Positions 22,948-33,400 of a stretch of 64,000 nt of DNA are shown here, in pieces (the first letter of the stretch is position 1; every line of letters begins with the position of its first letter). The notes under the pieces were generated by a model. It was not told the DNA's origin. It was given only the letters and a program-made list of their open reading frames with translations, and ran no database searches. The stretch lies in the NCBI RefSeq assembly GCF_021347895.1, contig NC_067132.1, positions 27,311,757 through 27,375,756 on the forward strand, written 5' to 3'. The stretch comes from Acanthochromis polyacanthus (Eukaryota; Chordata; Actinopteri; Pomacentridae). The translations under genes and the position numbers were made by a program.

Positions 22948-23874
22948 TTATTGGGGGGTCCACTCCTCTTCAATGGCTGTGTGAAGTCGCTGGATATTGG
23001 CGGGAACTGGTACACGCTGTCGTATACGCCGATCCAGAGCATCCCAAACATGCTCAATGGGTGACATGTCCGGTGAGTATGCTGGCCAAGCAAGAACTGG
23101 GACGTTTTCAGCTTCCAAGAATTGTGTACTGATCCTTGCACCATGGGGCCGTACCTTATCCTGCTGCAACATGAGGTGATGTTCTTGGATGTATGGCATA
23201 ACAACTGGACTCAGAATCTCGTCACGGTGTCTCTGTGCATTCAAAATGCCATCAATAAAATGCACCTGTGTTCTTCGTCCATAACAGACGCCTGCCCATA
23301 CCATAACCCCACCGCCACCATGGGCCACTCCATCCACAACACTGACATCAGAAAACCGCTCACCCACACGACGCCACACACGCTGTCTGCCATCTGCCCT
23401 GAACAGTGTAAACCGGCACTCATCCGTGAAGAGAACATCTCTCCAACGTGCCAGACGCCATCCAATGTGAGCATTTGCCCACTCAAGTCGGTTACAATGA
23501 CGAACTGGAGTCAGGTGGAGACCCCGATGAGGACGACGAGCATGCAGATGAGCTTCCCTGTGACGGTTTCTGACAGTTTGTGCAGAAATTCTTTGGTTCT
23601 GCAAACCGATTGTGTCAGCAGCTGTCTGAGTGGCTGGTCTCAGACCATCTTGGAGGGGAACATGCTGGATGTGGAGGTCCTGGGCTGGTGTGGTTACACG
23701 TGGTCTGAGGTTGTGAGGCTGGTTGGATGTACTGCCAAATTCTCTGAAACGCCTTTGGAGACGGCTTATGGTAGAGAAATGAACATTCAATACACCAGCA
23801 ACAGCTCTGGTTGACATTCCTGCTGTCAGCATGCCAATTGCACGCTCCCTCAAATCTTGCCACATCTGTGGCAT
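22948..23874 (-). CDS. Tc1-like transposase (DD34E), C-terminally truncated
   Basis: The enzyme cuts and pastes its own element at TA sites. The 308-residue ORF has an N-terminal helix-turn-helix (residues about 5-45; RERAIGMLTAGMSTRAV, then TISRLQRRFRE), a linker with TTPAQD (61-66), and a DDE domain. Visible catalytic residues are D151 in LFTDECRF, D239 in LQQDKVRPH and E274 in SPDMSPIEHVWD; D239 to E274 leaves 34 residues, the Tc1 spacing. GGGGVMVWAG is at 187-196. Relatives run to about 340 residues: the last 30-odd are missing because an internal deletion joins EEEWT to downstream sequence and creates an early stop. The usual QDNARPH motif reads QDKVRPH. The rest of the frame is open, so decay is recent, but activity is doubtful. 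ATG 23874 starts at the expected MPQ/MPR position. Confidence 0.88.
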   Translation of the reverse strand: MPQMWQDLRERAIGMLTAGMSTRAVAGVLNVHFSTISRLQRRFREFGSTSNQPHNLRPRVTTPAQDLHIQHVPLQDGLRPATQTAADTIGLQNQRISAQTVRNRHREAHLHARRPHRGLHLTPVRHCNRLEWANAHIGWRLARWRDVLFTDECRFTLFRADGRQRVWRRVGERFSDVSVVDGVAHGGGGVMVWAGVCYGRRTQVHFIDGILNAQRHRDEILSPVVMPYIQEHHLMLQQDKVRPHGARISTQFLEAENVPVLAWPAYSPDMSPIEHVWDALDRRIRQRVPVPANIQRLHTAIEEEWTPQ

Positions 23875-23929
23875 TGTGCTGTGTGATGAAACTGCACCTT
23901 TCAGAGCTATATCTTATCCTTTCAGAGCA

Positions 23930-24073
23930 CCTATCCCAGATTTAGACAGATTTGTGAACAATATTTGAGTGAAATGGTGATATTGTGTATGTGGAAAAAG
24001 TTTTAGATCTTTGAGTTCATCTCATAAAAAATGAGAGCAAAAACAAAAGTGTTGTTTATATTTTTGTTGAGTG
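23930..24073 (-). repeat. Right terminal inverted repeat of the Tc1-like element
   Basis: Reverse complement of 22660-22808 with few differences; ends gttgagtg before TA (24074-24075). Confidence 0.9.
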
Positions 24074-24075
24074 TA

Positions 24076-24400
24076 CAAGGACAAAAACAACAAAAATGAG
24101 GAATAAAGCAGCACAAACCAGACACAAAACAACAAAAATAAGATGCTCAAAAACATAAATCCAGACATACAAAAACAAAACACACAAATTGGAGCACTGA
24201 ATGACAAAAACGAGACTCCAAATGAGACGCAAAACGACAAGAAACAAACAGAAAGCAACACAAATAAGACACACGACAAAACCTGACTGAAAACACACAA
24301 GTCAAAACACAAAACGACACAAACAGGACAAATACAACAAAAGTGAGACACAAAACGACACGATAAAAAACAACACAAAACAACACTAACTGATCAATTG
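24076..24400 (+). repeat. A/C-rich, T-poor degenerate array, right part
   Basis: Continues the array interrupted by the transposon: same acaaaa/gacac words, including another copy of gaaaacacacaagtcaaaac (near 24291) and of cgagactccaaatgagac (near 24211). Confidence 0.75.
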
Positions 24401-25089
24401 ATTTTGAAGAGAAGCTAAACTTTTATTTCACAGCATGTAAACTCCAATCGCCAAACAAAAACAACAAAACAGTAAACGGGAACACAAACTGCACAACAAA
24501 CTGTGACTACACAAAAACAACCTCCACCTCCACTTCACCTTTACTCAGGGACTAAGTTGCAGTTGTGTTTTTGTTTTTTCCTTTCAGCGGTTGGTCTGAA
24601 ACTAAACAGTGTGTTTGTGTGTGTGGGTCCACGTATGTGTGTGTAATTATGGCGGGTGCCTCGGTGGCGGTGGTCTTGTCTCATTACCGTCGAGGCGGGG
24701 CGTCCGCTGCTTTCAGAGAACAGCGTGGCGCCCGCTGCCTCCAGCCGTCAGCATGGATGCAGGAGTGTCCAGTGGACTCCTCTGTACCTGAAGACCTGCT
24801 GCTAAGTTGATGCTAATGCGTCGCACCGCCCACTAGTAAGGCCTCCTCTCTTTACCTTTGCTGTGCAGAAAGTGGTGCACTCACCTGGCCGGGCCTATTA
24901 TTCCCATCGCCTGTAATTCCCTCTCTGGCTGAGCATTGTTTTCGCACCTCGCTACAGGAGTTGTCATCTCCAGTAGATAATAATAACACCAATCTTGAGG
25001 ATAGTTTCTTTTTCTTTGACTCAGGAGGATGTTCCACTGCCACAGCTCAGGTTGTACAGAGCTGCACTTTGACTAAAATAAACAAAATA
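24401..25089. other. Non-coding, candidate conserved block
   Basis: About 24590-25060 is GC-richer (around 24650-24760) and not repetitive. The ORFs at 24565-24810 and 24609-24791 overlap in different frames and show no domain. Nothing else was recognised. Confidence 0.35.
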
Positions 25090-25846
25090 GTAAATATCTG
25101 GCAGCAACGGTGCCACAAAACATATATTTAAATAGTCTAAGGTTGGAAAGCTGTAAAAAAATATAATATAATGGAAAATAGCTGTAATATAATGATGTTT
25201 TATGCTAATTTAAAGACAGTAAAATAGTGTCATTTTATGGCCAAAAACTTGTAACTGAGCAAACTGTTTAAAATTTGTTGTTGCTGATTATTATTATTAT
25301 TATTATTAGTAGTAGTAGTATATATGATTAATACAGATTAATAGATATGAAAGACAGGAACACCTGTCCAGTTGGAGAGTCATCACAATAAATAATAATA
25401 CCTATTATTATTTATTATTACTTATTATCAAAAATTACTATTTATCAATATTATTATATTACTAATTATTTATCATTTATAATAATAAATTATTATTATT
25501 AAATTGTCTACAGTTTTGGTTTGTTTTTTTGTAAGTTAAATTAACTTCTGTAAATATCTGTGATGTAAGAAAACAATGGTTAAAAATGCCAACTTTTTTA
25601 AATTATGCAATAATTGAGACTTATATTGAAATATACATACATTGTCTGGAAATGACAGAAATAATACATAATAATGTCATTTCTTTTTTGCAAGTTAAAA
25701 CATAATAATAATAATAATAATAATAATAAGTTTAGACTTGTTTTCTACAGTTACTGTGTAAATAATACTGTTTCATCTGTGATTTTATTAGATAATATCA
25801 GTAATTTCACAACACTGGGAAAACATCTTTTTGTTCTTTTCCCAAA
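25090..25846 (-). repeat. AT-rich repeat family, inverted block, with ATT microsatellites
   Basis: Fragments such as aatttaaagacagtaaaata belong to the AT-rich family of 12.5 kb and 49.6 kb, here inverted. Microsatellites interrupt it: (ATT)n then (AGT)n at 25287-25320, degenerate ATT at 25387-25502, and (ATA)9 at 25702-25729. Confidence 0.6.
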
Positions 25847-26124
25847 AGGTATAAAATGTGGGGGTTTTTTTGTTTTGTTGTTTGTTTTTTGCAGTCTACA
25901 GTGGAGTGGAAACTGTTCTGGACGATGCCACTGGAACTCCTGATTCTGCATCGGGGATGTTGAACGGCGCACTCGGGTGTGTTTCTGAGACCCCGTTCTC
26001 ACCTCTGGACCACATCTGGCACCTCCAGCCAGAGCTCCAGAGGTGTCTGTACTTGCTCAGTGGTAATTGCTAATGGTAATTACCAACCTTCTCCCTGAAC
26101 CAGGAGCCTCATATAAATAAATGA
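25847..26124 (+). repeat. Exon-like duplicated segment, copy 1
   Basis: From ggtataaaatgtg through a T/G-rich stretch and an acceptor-like tttgttttttgcag to an open frame VYSGVETVLDDATGTPDSAS...LLSGNC and a stop, then to cctcatataaataaatgac. Copy 2 at 26859 is almost identical (about three substitutions in the 180-nt open part, one synonymous and two changing the residue). Such changes do not show protein-level constraint. It may be a duplicated exon of a non-coding transcript, or simply a segmental repeat. The ORF matches no family I know. Confidence 0.6.
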
Positions 26125-26858
26125 CTGCTTTACCATTTTCAGTTCTGAACCTACAAGACTATTCATCATAGATAAATAAGTATATATAAAATAATGGCGT
26201 TTTTGGCTGATTTTAATACAATATGAAATAGTGGAATATTACACAAATGACCACATGTAGAAATATGAATTTTGAACTTGTACTTTATGTAGTTTGGTCT
26301 GTTTTTTACAGTTAATGTGCAAATTGTATTTTGTGTTTTCTTTGTGATTTTACCAGGTGTTATCTATAATTTTACAAAACAAGGAAAATTCGTAATATAA
26401 TTCAAAACACTTAAAATGTTTCAATTGCTAATATGCAGAAAACATCTTTAAAATAATATTTTTTGAAAATTTCAAGACAGTGAAATACGTAGAGTCATTT
26501 TATGGTAAAATGATGTGAACAAAATATTTAAAATATGAAAATGTATAAATACAGATTTCTAATGGAGACATTTCATTTTTTACTTATTTTTTTCCCTTTC
26601 TTTTTGGTACAATTTGATCTAATCAAAATTTATTTTGCTCATTTAAAGGGAGTAAAATACTGTGAATTTACCATCAAAAGTAGTAAACAAAAGAATTACC
26701 ATTTGTAAAAATACAGATTTTTTTTAAAATGTAGCCACAAATTACAGTTTAGGCTTGTTCTTTGAACAGTTAACATGTAAATAATACTGTTTTATCTGTG
26801 ATTTTATGATATATTCCATTATCCATTATCTGGAATTTTACAAAACAGGAGGAAAAAA
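26125..26858 (-). repeat. AT-rich repeat family, inverted block (continued)
   Basis: The stretch accatttgtaaaaatacag (near 26699), the word gtttaggcttgttctt and taacatgtaaataatactgt are reverse complements of the 12.5-14.1 kb core and its neighbours. No coding content. Confidence 0.65.
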
Positions 26859-27139
26859 AGGTATAAAATGTGTTATTTTTTGTTTGTTTTGTTGTTTGTT
26901 TTTTGCAGTCTACAGTGGAGTAGAAGCTGTTCTGGACGATGCCACTGGAACTCCTGATTCTGCATCGGGGATGTTGAACGGCGCACTCGGGCGTGTTTCT
27001 GAGACCCCGTTCTCACCTCTGGACCACATCTGGCACCTCCAGCCAGAGCTCCAGAGGTGTCTGTACTTGCTCAGTGGTAATTGCTAATGGTAATTACCAA
27101 CCTTCTCCCTGAACCAGGAGCCTCATATAAATAAATGAC
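26859..27139 (+). repeat. Exon-like duplicated segment, copy 2
   Basis: Same content and boundaries as copy 1, 1012 bp downstream: acceptor-like ttgttttttgcag, the open frame with VEAV in place of VETV and GRVSE in place of GCVSE, and a shared end at cctcatataaataaatgac. The sequence beyond this point differs from that after copy 1. Confidence 0.6.
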
Positions 27140-28860
27140 CGGCGTGGCGGGCATGGCAGTTTCCCAGCAGCGCCCTGTATCTCTAACGCTGTCCTTCACC
27201 CTAATTCCACCGCCGGGACCTCGACTGGATCTCAGGTTCTCCGGCTCGCAGACCGCACCTATTATCTTCAACTGCTGAGGCTATTAACCAATGCACTCGT
27301 GTGCTGTATGGCGGCTCTCTTATTAGTCTGGCCTGGTGGTAAGTCGGTTCTCCCCCAAGTTTCGCTCCCCATCATTTACTCCGAAGCCTCACATGGGTTG
27401 ATACCTCCTGACCCCCCCCCCCCCCCCTTCTTTTTTTCCCCCTGCTTTTTTTGAAACTCCTTTTCAGAAGCCGAGCCTCTCAAGTCGGTTCTTTGAGCCT
27501 CGACGCCACACTCCCACCACCGATGGTCCATCTGCTGAGATTGAGGACTCCTCTCTGCATGACTAGCTTCCCCTCCGGGCGCTCTCTCACCGAGGCCACC
27601 TGCACGGTTCACACAGAAAATGGCTGAAATGGCTGGAGCGAGATTTTGCCTCCAGTGCAAATCCTCCCCTCCCTTCCCCACCCGCCGCCTCAACATCTAA
27701 GTTGGAGGCGAGTTGACTTCTTGAGACCGCAGGGATTCGCCGCTGCCTCCTACTGAGTCGATGCGAGTGGCAGTGCAGGGGAAAGGAAGGTGGAGGGAAA
27801 CAGTATGTGATAGTAAGTGAACTCGAGTCTTCCCTAATTAGGCGCCAGGCCTTCATTCAGCACATTTATGGTCTAATAAAGCATGGAGGGTGTGCGGTGC
27901 GCTGTGATTAAACAGACGTTTGCTTTAATACGCGGCGGCTGGAGCAGTACGTAGGGGCTGGTTCTGGATGCGTGCCACAGACGTGAGCGGCCCTCTGCTC
28001 GTCTTCTGGACTAATTATCCCGATGTTCTCCTGATTTTTTTTAAGCCCTCGACAGACAGGCGAACGGCAGGACGAGGGAGGCCCAAGCGAAGCCGAGGCA
28101 GCCGCTGAAATTGTCAAAATCACTTAATCCATCTCCCGAGCATGCTAATGTAATTGCTTTTTGATTAATTGCACCGGTGGAAAAAATAAAAAATAATAAA
28201 AAAAATATTGGAGCTGGCTTGTTGTTGTTGTTGTCAGATTACAGCTTCCTCAGAGTGATTGGTTGTAAACATATCCCTTCATTCTACATTTTTAATGAGA
28301 CAGCCCGCTTGAAATCTTCGTGAAATGTCACTTTCAATAATTACGTTCTGGAGTTCATCCGAATGTTGGCACGAGGAGTTTGACCCCCTTCGTCGGAAAT
28401 ACTCCAAAATTCTGTCGCTGGAACTTCACAGCAAACTTCAAGTTAAAGTCAGAAGCGGTAATTACACGGAAAAGAGATGAGTCGTGTCGGTGAGACGCCA
28501 CTGAAAGCAGCACGGCCTTTTCACAGAAGATGTTCTGACACATCACAGCAGGAAATATGCAAGTATACGGCAAGAAATACGCTTAATGACGGCTGATTGA
28601 GCTGTTCTGAAGCATTTTATTAGCAATTTTATTTTATATAAGTTTTGGTGGCTTTAACCCATGTTTGTTCATTTTTGTTGGCCATTTTGTAAAAACCACT
28701 ACAGTTTTACAAGTCTGGAGGCATATTAACTATCATTCCAGGCAGTATTTGGTTTCATAATGATTCATGAGTTTGTCAAAGAATAATGCATATTTATTAT
28801 TTTGTCCTTTGAATTTCAAAAATTGACCAGCAAGATTTGAAAGACGTGTTGTCTTTCATT
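27140..28860. other. Non-coding; candidate conserved non-coding block
   Basis: GC-balanced sequence with little repeat character, notably 27150-27350 and 27780-28170, the latter with TAATTA/TAATGTAATT words near 28145-28170. A pyrimidine tract lies at 27412-27443. No exon or ORF with a domain was recognised. Confidence 0.35.
27412..27443. repeat. C16 homopolymer in a 32-nt pyrimidine tract
   Basis: Sixteen C followed by ttc, a T-run and five C, with no purine for 32 nt. Potentially a triplex-forming or slippage-prone tract. Confidence 0.9.
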
Positions 28861-29867
28861 TAAAAAAGCATGTTGTCTTTAATTTTAAAAGATAATCACC
28901 AAAATTACACCATTTACCACAGCCAGAAACCATTAAAACGTAAAAAAACAAACAAACAAGGATTTTCAACTTTCCCATGGAACTGTGAACTAATCACGAA
29001 AGACAAAAGGTTTGTGGGGCAAAATTAACCAAATCTTCACTTATTGTGATATTTTATGAAATCACAATATTCAATGTATTATAGTTCAATTGTTCTTTAC
29101 AAGGATATTTAATTTTTTAACATTTTTTTCATTCTTTTGTTACAGCTTCGATCTAATTAAAAGTTATTTTGTTGTTTACTAGATATTATCTGTCATTTAA
29201 CAGCTTTGAGAAATTTATGATTTAATCCTTAATATACATAATTGTCTGTTAAATAATGCCAAATATCTGTAAAACAATAATGCTTTTTTTCAATTTTAAA
29301 GACAGTAAAATATTGTGAATTCACTGTCAAATATTGGAAACAAAATAATCACCATTTGTAAAAATATTTATTTATTTATGTAGCCACTTTTTACAGTTTA
29401 GGCTTGTTTTGTTTTTTTTACAGTTAACATTTAAATATTAATGTTTTATCAGTGATTTTACCAGATATCAGTAATTTCACACAACTGGAAAAATATTTTT
29501 TTTTCTAATTTAAAGAGAGTAAAATATTGTAAATTTACAGAAACAAAACAATTAGTGCAAAATACAGTTTGACTTGAAAAATAGTGACATTATTCAAAGT
29601 TTCGACATGCTTTTAAACATACCTTAAATAAATTCATATTTTTTATGTGATTTTACTAGATATTGTCCGCAATTTCACAAAACAGGGAAAACTACGATAT
29701 CTAAAAAAGAAAAAAGCCTAAAACAATTTTTGCAGCCATTATTTACAGTTTAAGCTTTTTTTTTCAGTTAACATGTAAATATTAATGTTTTGTGTATGAT
29801 TTTAATAGATATGATCAGTAATTTTACAAAACTGGGAAAATATCTATAAAACATAGTTTTCCTTTTT
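28861..29867 (-). repeat. AT-rich repeat family, inverted block 2
   Basis: Repeats the words of 26.1-26.86 kb: caccatttgtaaaaatattt (near 29350), gtttaggcttgttttg, cagttaacatttaaat and gtaattttacaaaactggga (near 29818). It belongs to the same degenerate family as 12.5 kb, in opposite orientation. Confidence 0.65.
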
Positions 29868-30035
29868 CAAAAGGTATAAAATGTGTTTTTGTTGTGTTTT
29901 TTTGTTCTTACAGTCTACAGTGGAGTGGAAGCTGTTTTGGACAATGCCACTGGAACTACTGATTCTACACATTTCTGCAACCTCATTCTCACCTCTGGAT
30001 CACATCTGGCTCCTCCAGCCAGAGCTCAAGACGTA
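29868..30035 (+). repeat. Exon-like duplicated segment, copy 3 (diverged, deleted)
   Basis: Begins with ggtataaaatgtg and an acceptor-like ttgttcttacag, then the same open part with substitutions. About 35-40 bp around the GMLNGALG codons are replaced by a short acatttctgc-like stretch. The frame of copies 1 and 2 is not kept. It is the oldest or fastest-decaying copy. Confidence 0.55.
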
Positions 30036-30964
30036 ACTTTACTATTATGACAATTTCCGATCAAACTAGCCCTGATCCTTCATGACTTTATGGCAGGTAT
30101 TAGTAATTCCTGCGAGTACAACTGCATTAGAAACATGCAGAACTTTGACACCACACTGGCAGTTCTTAATACCGAACAGTTCTGTGAAGAGGCTCTGCAG
30201 TTCCTTCACATTCAAACTCACCGACAGCTGCAGTCCTCTGAGGTTTAGGAGTGGAAACGTCGAGCGTTTAAATGCAGCAAAGATGCAGAGTTAACTGTGC
30301 CTCTGACGGATGGAGCTGAGGCGAGTCTCCGGTTCTCAGAGGGAAGCTGCCCATCTTTTGTGGCGACAGAGACTGCAGGCGACTTTAGCCAGATGCAGAG
30401 CTCGACGACTAAAGGAAAGTTAATAGCTTGGCCTCCCTCTGACGAACAGCAGCGGAGGGAAAAAGAGCAGAGAGCGACGACGATGCAATGTGGTAAGGGT
30501 CCATTAGCATTCCTGCTCTCAACCTGACACTGACAGCTGACACTGACCCAGTGTCCAAGGTGAGCAGGAGACATGGCACAGGAAGCAGAAACCCCCCAGA
30601 GGCAAACCACCCTGTGTTTTCTGTGCTGTTCTCCGTTTCCTTTGTGGTCGCAGTCGAGTGGATTCTAAATGTCACAGTTCTGTGACACATGTAGATGACT
30701 TTGACCCCGTTACACCCCAGCCATGCCTTTTCCCTTTTGTCACTTAAAGCCGCACAGAAGAGCGAGGAGTTATAAAAAGAATTGCTTCTCTTATCAGCGG
30801 AAATCACAAAGGGGAGTTCAGCTGAAAAAGATGTCGCCTGATTTATGCCCTGTTGAGCTGCAACGAGGAATATTACATTAATCACTGAGTAACGAGTTTG
30901 AGTAGTTTTTTTTTAAGGCAAACACTGTGATTCAAGCTTCTTAAATGTGATATTTTTTGGTGCC
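30036..30964. other. Non-coding, no feature recognised
   Basis: GC-balanced, with overlapping ORFs on both strands (up to 158 codons on the minus strand at 30409-30885) that show no domain and no splice-bounded structure. Confidence 0.35.
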
Positions 30965-31160
30965 TTTCCTCCTTTATGACATTAAACCGAATAACTTTGT
31001 GTTGTGGACAAAACAAGAGATTTTACTGTGTTATTTCCGGCTTCTGGAAGCACAGATTTTTGTCCATTTTCTGCCATTTTATACACCAAACACATTTGAT
31101 TAATGGAGGAAATAATCGTCAGAAGAATCGATAATGAAAACAATCATTAGTTGCAGCCCT
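30965..31160 (-). repeat. Dispersed fish repeat (gattaatcgataat / gttgcagccct family), copy 1
   Basis: Ends with atcgataatgaaaacaatca then ttagttgcagccct, the hallmark of a very common fish repeat. The preceding ttctgccattttatacacca and ttgtggacaaaacaagag belong to the same element. Orientation is opposite to the copy at 32.6 kb. Confidence 0.7.
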
Positions 31161-31394
31161 GTGCTTGGAAAAATGAAGCTTGTGGGAACAACTACCACGC
31201 TAGTACATCAATAGAAGATTCAGAATATATCACTGTTTCCACCGTGCTACTGACAAATGTAGTTTCAATAGTCCAGTTTGTCACTTAACTAACAAGAAGA
31301 ATCAGTTTTCGCGAACAGTTATGGCACACGGTGCAGAAAAAGTCACTATAGATCAAATATCTGTCAAAAAACTCGTAGTTTGTCATTGGCAAAA
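31161..31394. other. Spacer between repeat copies
   Basis: Nothing recognised. Confidence 0.35.
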
Positions 31395-31550
31395 CCAGAC
31401 ATTTGTTGTCTTTTGGTTCCCAGAAACATTACTTGACATTTTTCATCATTTTCTGATAATTTATAGACCAAACAACGAATCGATTAACTGAAAAAAAAAA
31501 TCATCAACAGATTAACCGACAATAAAAATTAATTTGCCCAGTGTGGCAGC
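31395..31550 (-). repeat. Dispersed fish repeat, copy 2
   Basis: Contains catcattttctgataattta then tagaccaaacaacgaatcga and a diverged end near gtgtggcagc. Same family and orientation as 30965-31160. Confidence 0.65.
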
Positions 31551-32600
31551 CGAACTTGGATAACGGTTCATCAAGAGAATACTGGAAAATAAACTGAAAA
31601 ATAAAGTCAATTTTACAGAAATATTTCTACCATTAACTATAACAGCTTAAAGCAGCCAGTTATCTATATTTTATATCCAACTTTATCTTTTTTCTTTGAT
31701 GTAATTTTCTACACATCAAAACACAAAAGAGCAGAATAAACTTCAGATGTTTGCCAAATCCAACGAAGAACAAAGTCTGTTTCATGTGCATTTGGAATTT
31801 GCCTCAGTTGTAATCAACATGTCTCCTTCTGCAATTTTTCCAATCAAGACGAGATTCGCTGTAATGCCTTCAAAGACTTGGCAGGCGGTGACGGACATCT
31901 GGGCCCGAACAGCAGGCAACCTCTACCTAAACAAAAAGCATGCGAATAATTATGTTAGTACACAGATTCATATGCTTCCCACTGCAAACATATTGTGATT
32001 ATCTCTCCATCTCCCCGTGCAACTTTCAGATATGGTTTGAATTAGTGACTCCACCAGTCACGCAGCGGGGTGAGGGAAAAGAGGGACGGTGGGAGAAGCG
32101 TTAAGTTTTAATTGGTCTTGCAGTGCTGAGCTGAGGTGGCTTCGGTAGACGAGGATCCCCCTCTGAAATTGCACAGAGAAAGAAAAACTCCCCAAAAATA
32201 TGTTCAGGTCACCGGCTCAATCCCCGCAAAAGCCAGTGAGTTCATTTGACAAGGCGCTGACCCTTTCCTTTTGCAGCTCACTCCTTGAATACAACCCCGC
32301 GTGAGACTCTGCTGCTATATTTAAATGCTCGCATTTTGTGCTTTTTCGACAGTTATTTCCTCATTTATTGCTCCACAGTGACATTTTGTGCACCATGTGC
32401 CAAAGCCAGTTAATTAAGTGATAAACTGCAGTTGGCGTCACGGCTTTAAATACATTTCTCAGTGATGTGGTTAGTAACTGTGCTACATTCAGAATCAAAT
32501 AACGTCCTAATCTCTTATCGATCGAGTAGTTGTTCAAACGAGCTACATTTTCCTCAGTATTTTTTGAAGTGACAAGCACAGTGGAGCTATCAAAGTGATC
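31551..32600. other. Non-coding, no feature recognised
   Basis: The 32040-32300 part is non-repetitive and possibly conserved. No gene is supported. Confidence 0.35.
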
Positions 32601-32668
32601 TAAAGCTGCCACTAATGATTATTTCACTGTTGATTAACCCAGTGATGATTTTCACAAGAAATAAAATA

Positions 32669-33204
32669 CAGGAGGTCCTCGGTTTACAGCGTCCTCGATC
32701 TATGGCGTTCGTCAATAGGTGAGAACTGCTTACAGGTGGGTTGTCGGATTATGATGTACGGTGTTTTGTCGTTACATCAGAACTGGTTATGTGGAACTAG
32801 CTAGTGAGCGTCGCAGATGAATATGTCGTCACGTGGCGCTATAAGATGGCTTTGTTTACATTCGCTGGTTGTACGCCACAATGGATTGTTCTACATTCGC
32901 TAACTTTTTGCTCTTCATTATGGCTCCCAAGCGTAAATCTCTTCTGATGGCAGCGCTTCAAAGAAAAGGAAAGTAATCACCATGGAAGTTAAATTAGATC
33001 AAATAAAATGTTCAAGTTGTAAAAACAGTGCAGCACATTCTGTTATCTTCTTGTAAAATGATTCCCACATGCATAAAAGTCGTTGGCATTCATGACTTTT
33101 CCGAAGAACTGATCAATATCGCGATGCATGATGGCTTTGTTTACACTTTACTGACTTACATCGATCCATAGAAATGGAACTCCAACATAAGTTGAGGACC
33201 CCTG
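32669..33204 (+). mobile_element. Tigger/pogo-like DNA transposon, internally deleted
   Basis: 536 bp flanked by TA on both sides (32667-32668, 33205-33206). The ends are caggaggtcctcggtttac and gttgaggacccctg, imperfect inverted repeats of the Tigger/pogo type. A start codon at 32920 begins MAPKRKS and, after a frameshift, continues SDGSASKKRKVITMEVKLDQIK, the typical N-terminus of Tigger/CENP-B-like transposases. The DDE part is absent. It is inserted inside an older dispersed repeat. Confidence 0.75.
32920..33010 (+). pseudogene. Tigger-like transposase, N-terminal remnant
   Basis: Only about 30 codons remain, from MAPKRKS to VKLDQIK, in two frames because of a one-base shift near 32942. 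The basic cluster KKRK and the EVKL segment mark the beginning of the CENP-B-type helix-turn-helix DNA-binding domain in family members. No catalytic residues are left. Confidence 0.6.
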
Positions 33205-33400
33205 TAGTTGATCAGAAAATGGTGGAAAATGATGATCAATGGTCCAAAACTGCAGGATGACGTCCTCAAATGTCCAGTCTGAAGATACTCAATCTAATGT
33301 TATGAAAGGAGAAAATAAACCAGGAAATAGTTATACTTAAGACACTGGATATAGAGAATTTTTACATTTTTTCTGAAAAACAAAATTTTCTCAAACTAAT

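Larger units (their letters stand above)
22660..24073 (-). mobile_element. Tc1-like transposon, TA-flanked, nearly complete
   Basis: Element of 1414 bp flanked by TA on both sides (22658-22659 and 24074-24075). Terminal inverted repeats of about 145-150 bp (22660-22808 and 23930-24073) begin cactcaacaaaaatataaac and are nearly identical apart from small indels. The transposase lies on the minus strand. Compared with the recalled family consensus, a segment between the gagtggacc word of the C-terminal coding region and the ccccccaataaaac word after the stop is missing. It split the A/C-rich array, which continues on both sides. This is the youngest-looking transposon in the window. Confidence 0.92.
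32601..33400 (+). repeat. Dispersed fish repeat, copy 3, split by a Tigger-like element
   Basis: The left part (32601-32668, aaagctgccactaatgatta...) and the right part (33205-33400, gttgatcagaaaatggtgga..., gatgacgtcctcaaatgtcc, ggatatagagaattttt) are consecutive pieces of the same family as 30965-31160, here in plus orientation. The Tigger-like element occupies the gap exactly. Confidence 0.7.

Noticed and set aside
23122..23814. 230-codon plus-strand ORF
   Set aside because: It is antisense to the transposase ORF at 22948-23874, which has the DDE motifs in frame.
25847..27139. Protein-coding call for the VYSGVE...LLSGNC frame
   Set aside because: Copies 1 and 2 differ by about one silent and two residue-changing substitutions, and copy 3 breaks the frame, so there is no sign of protein-level constraint. 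Kept only as a repeat.
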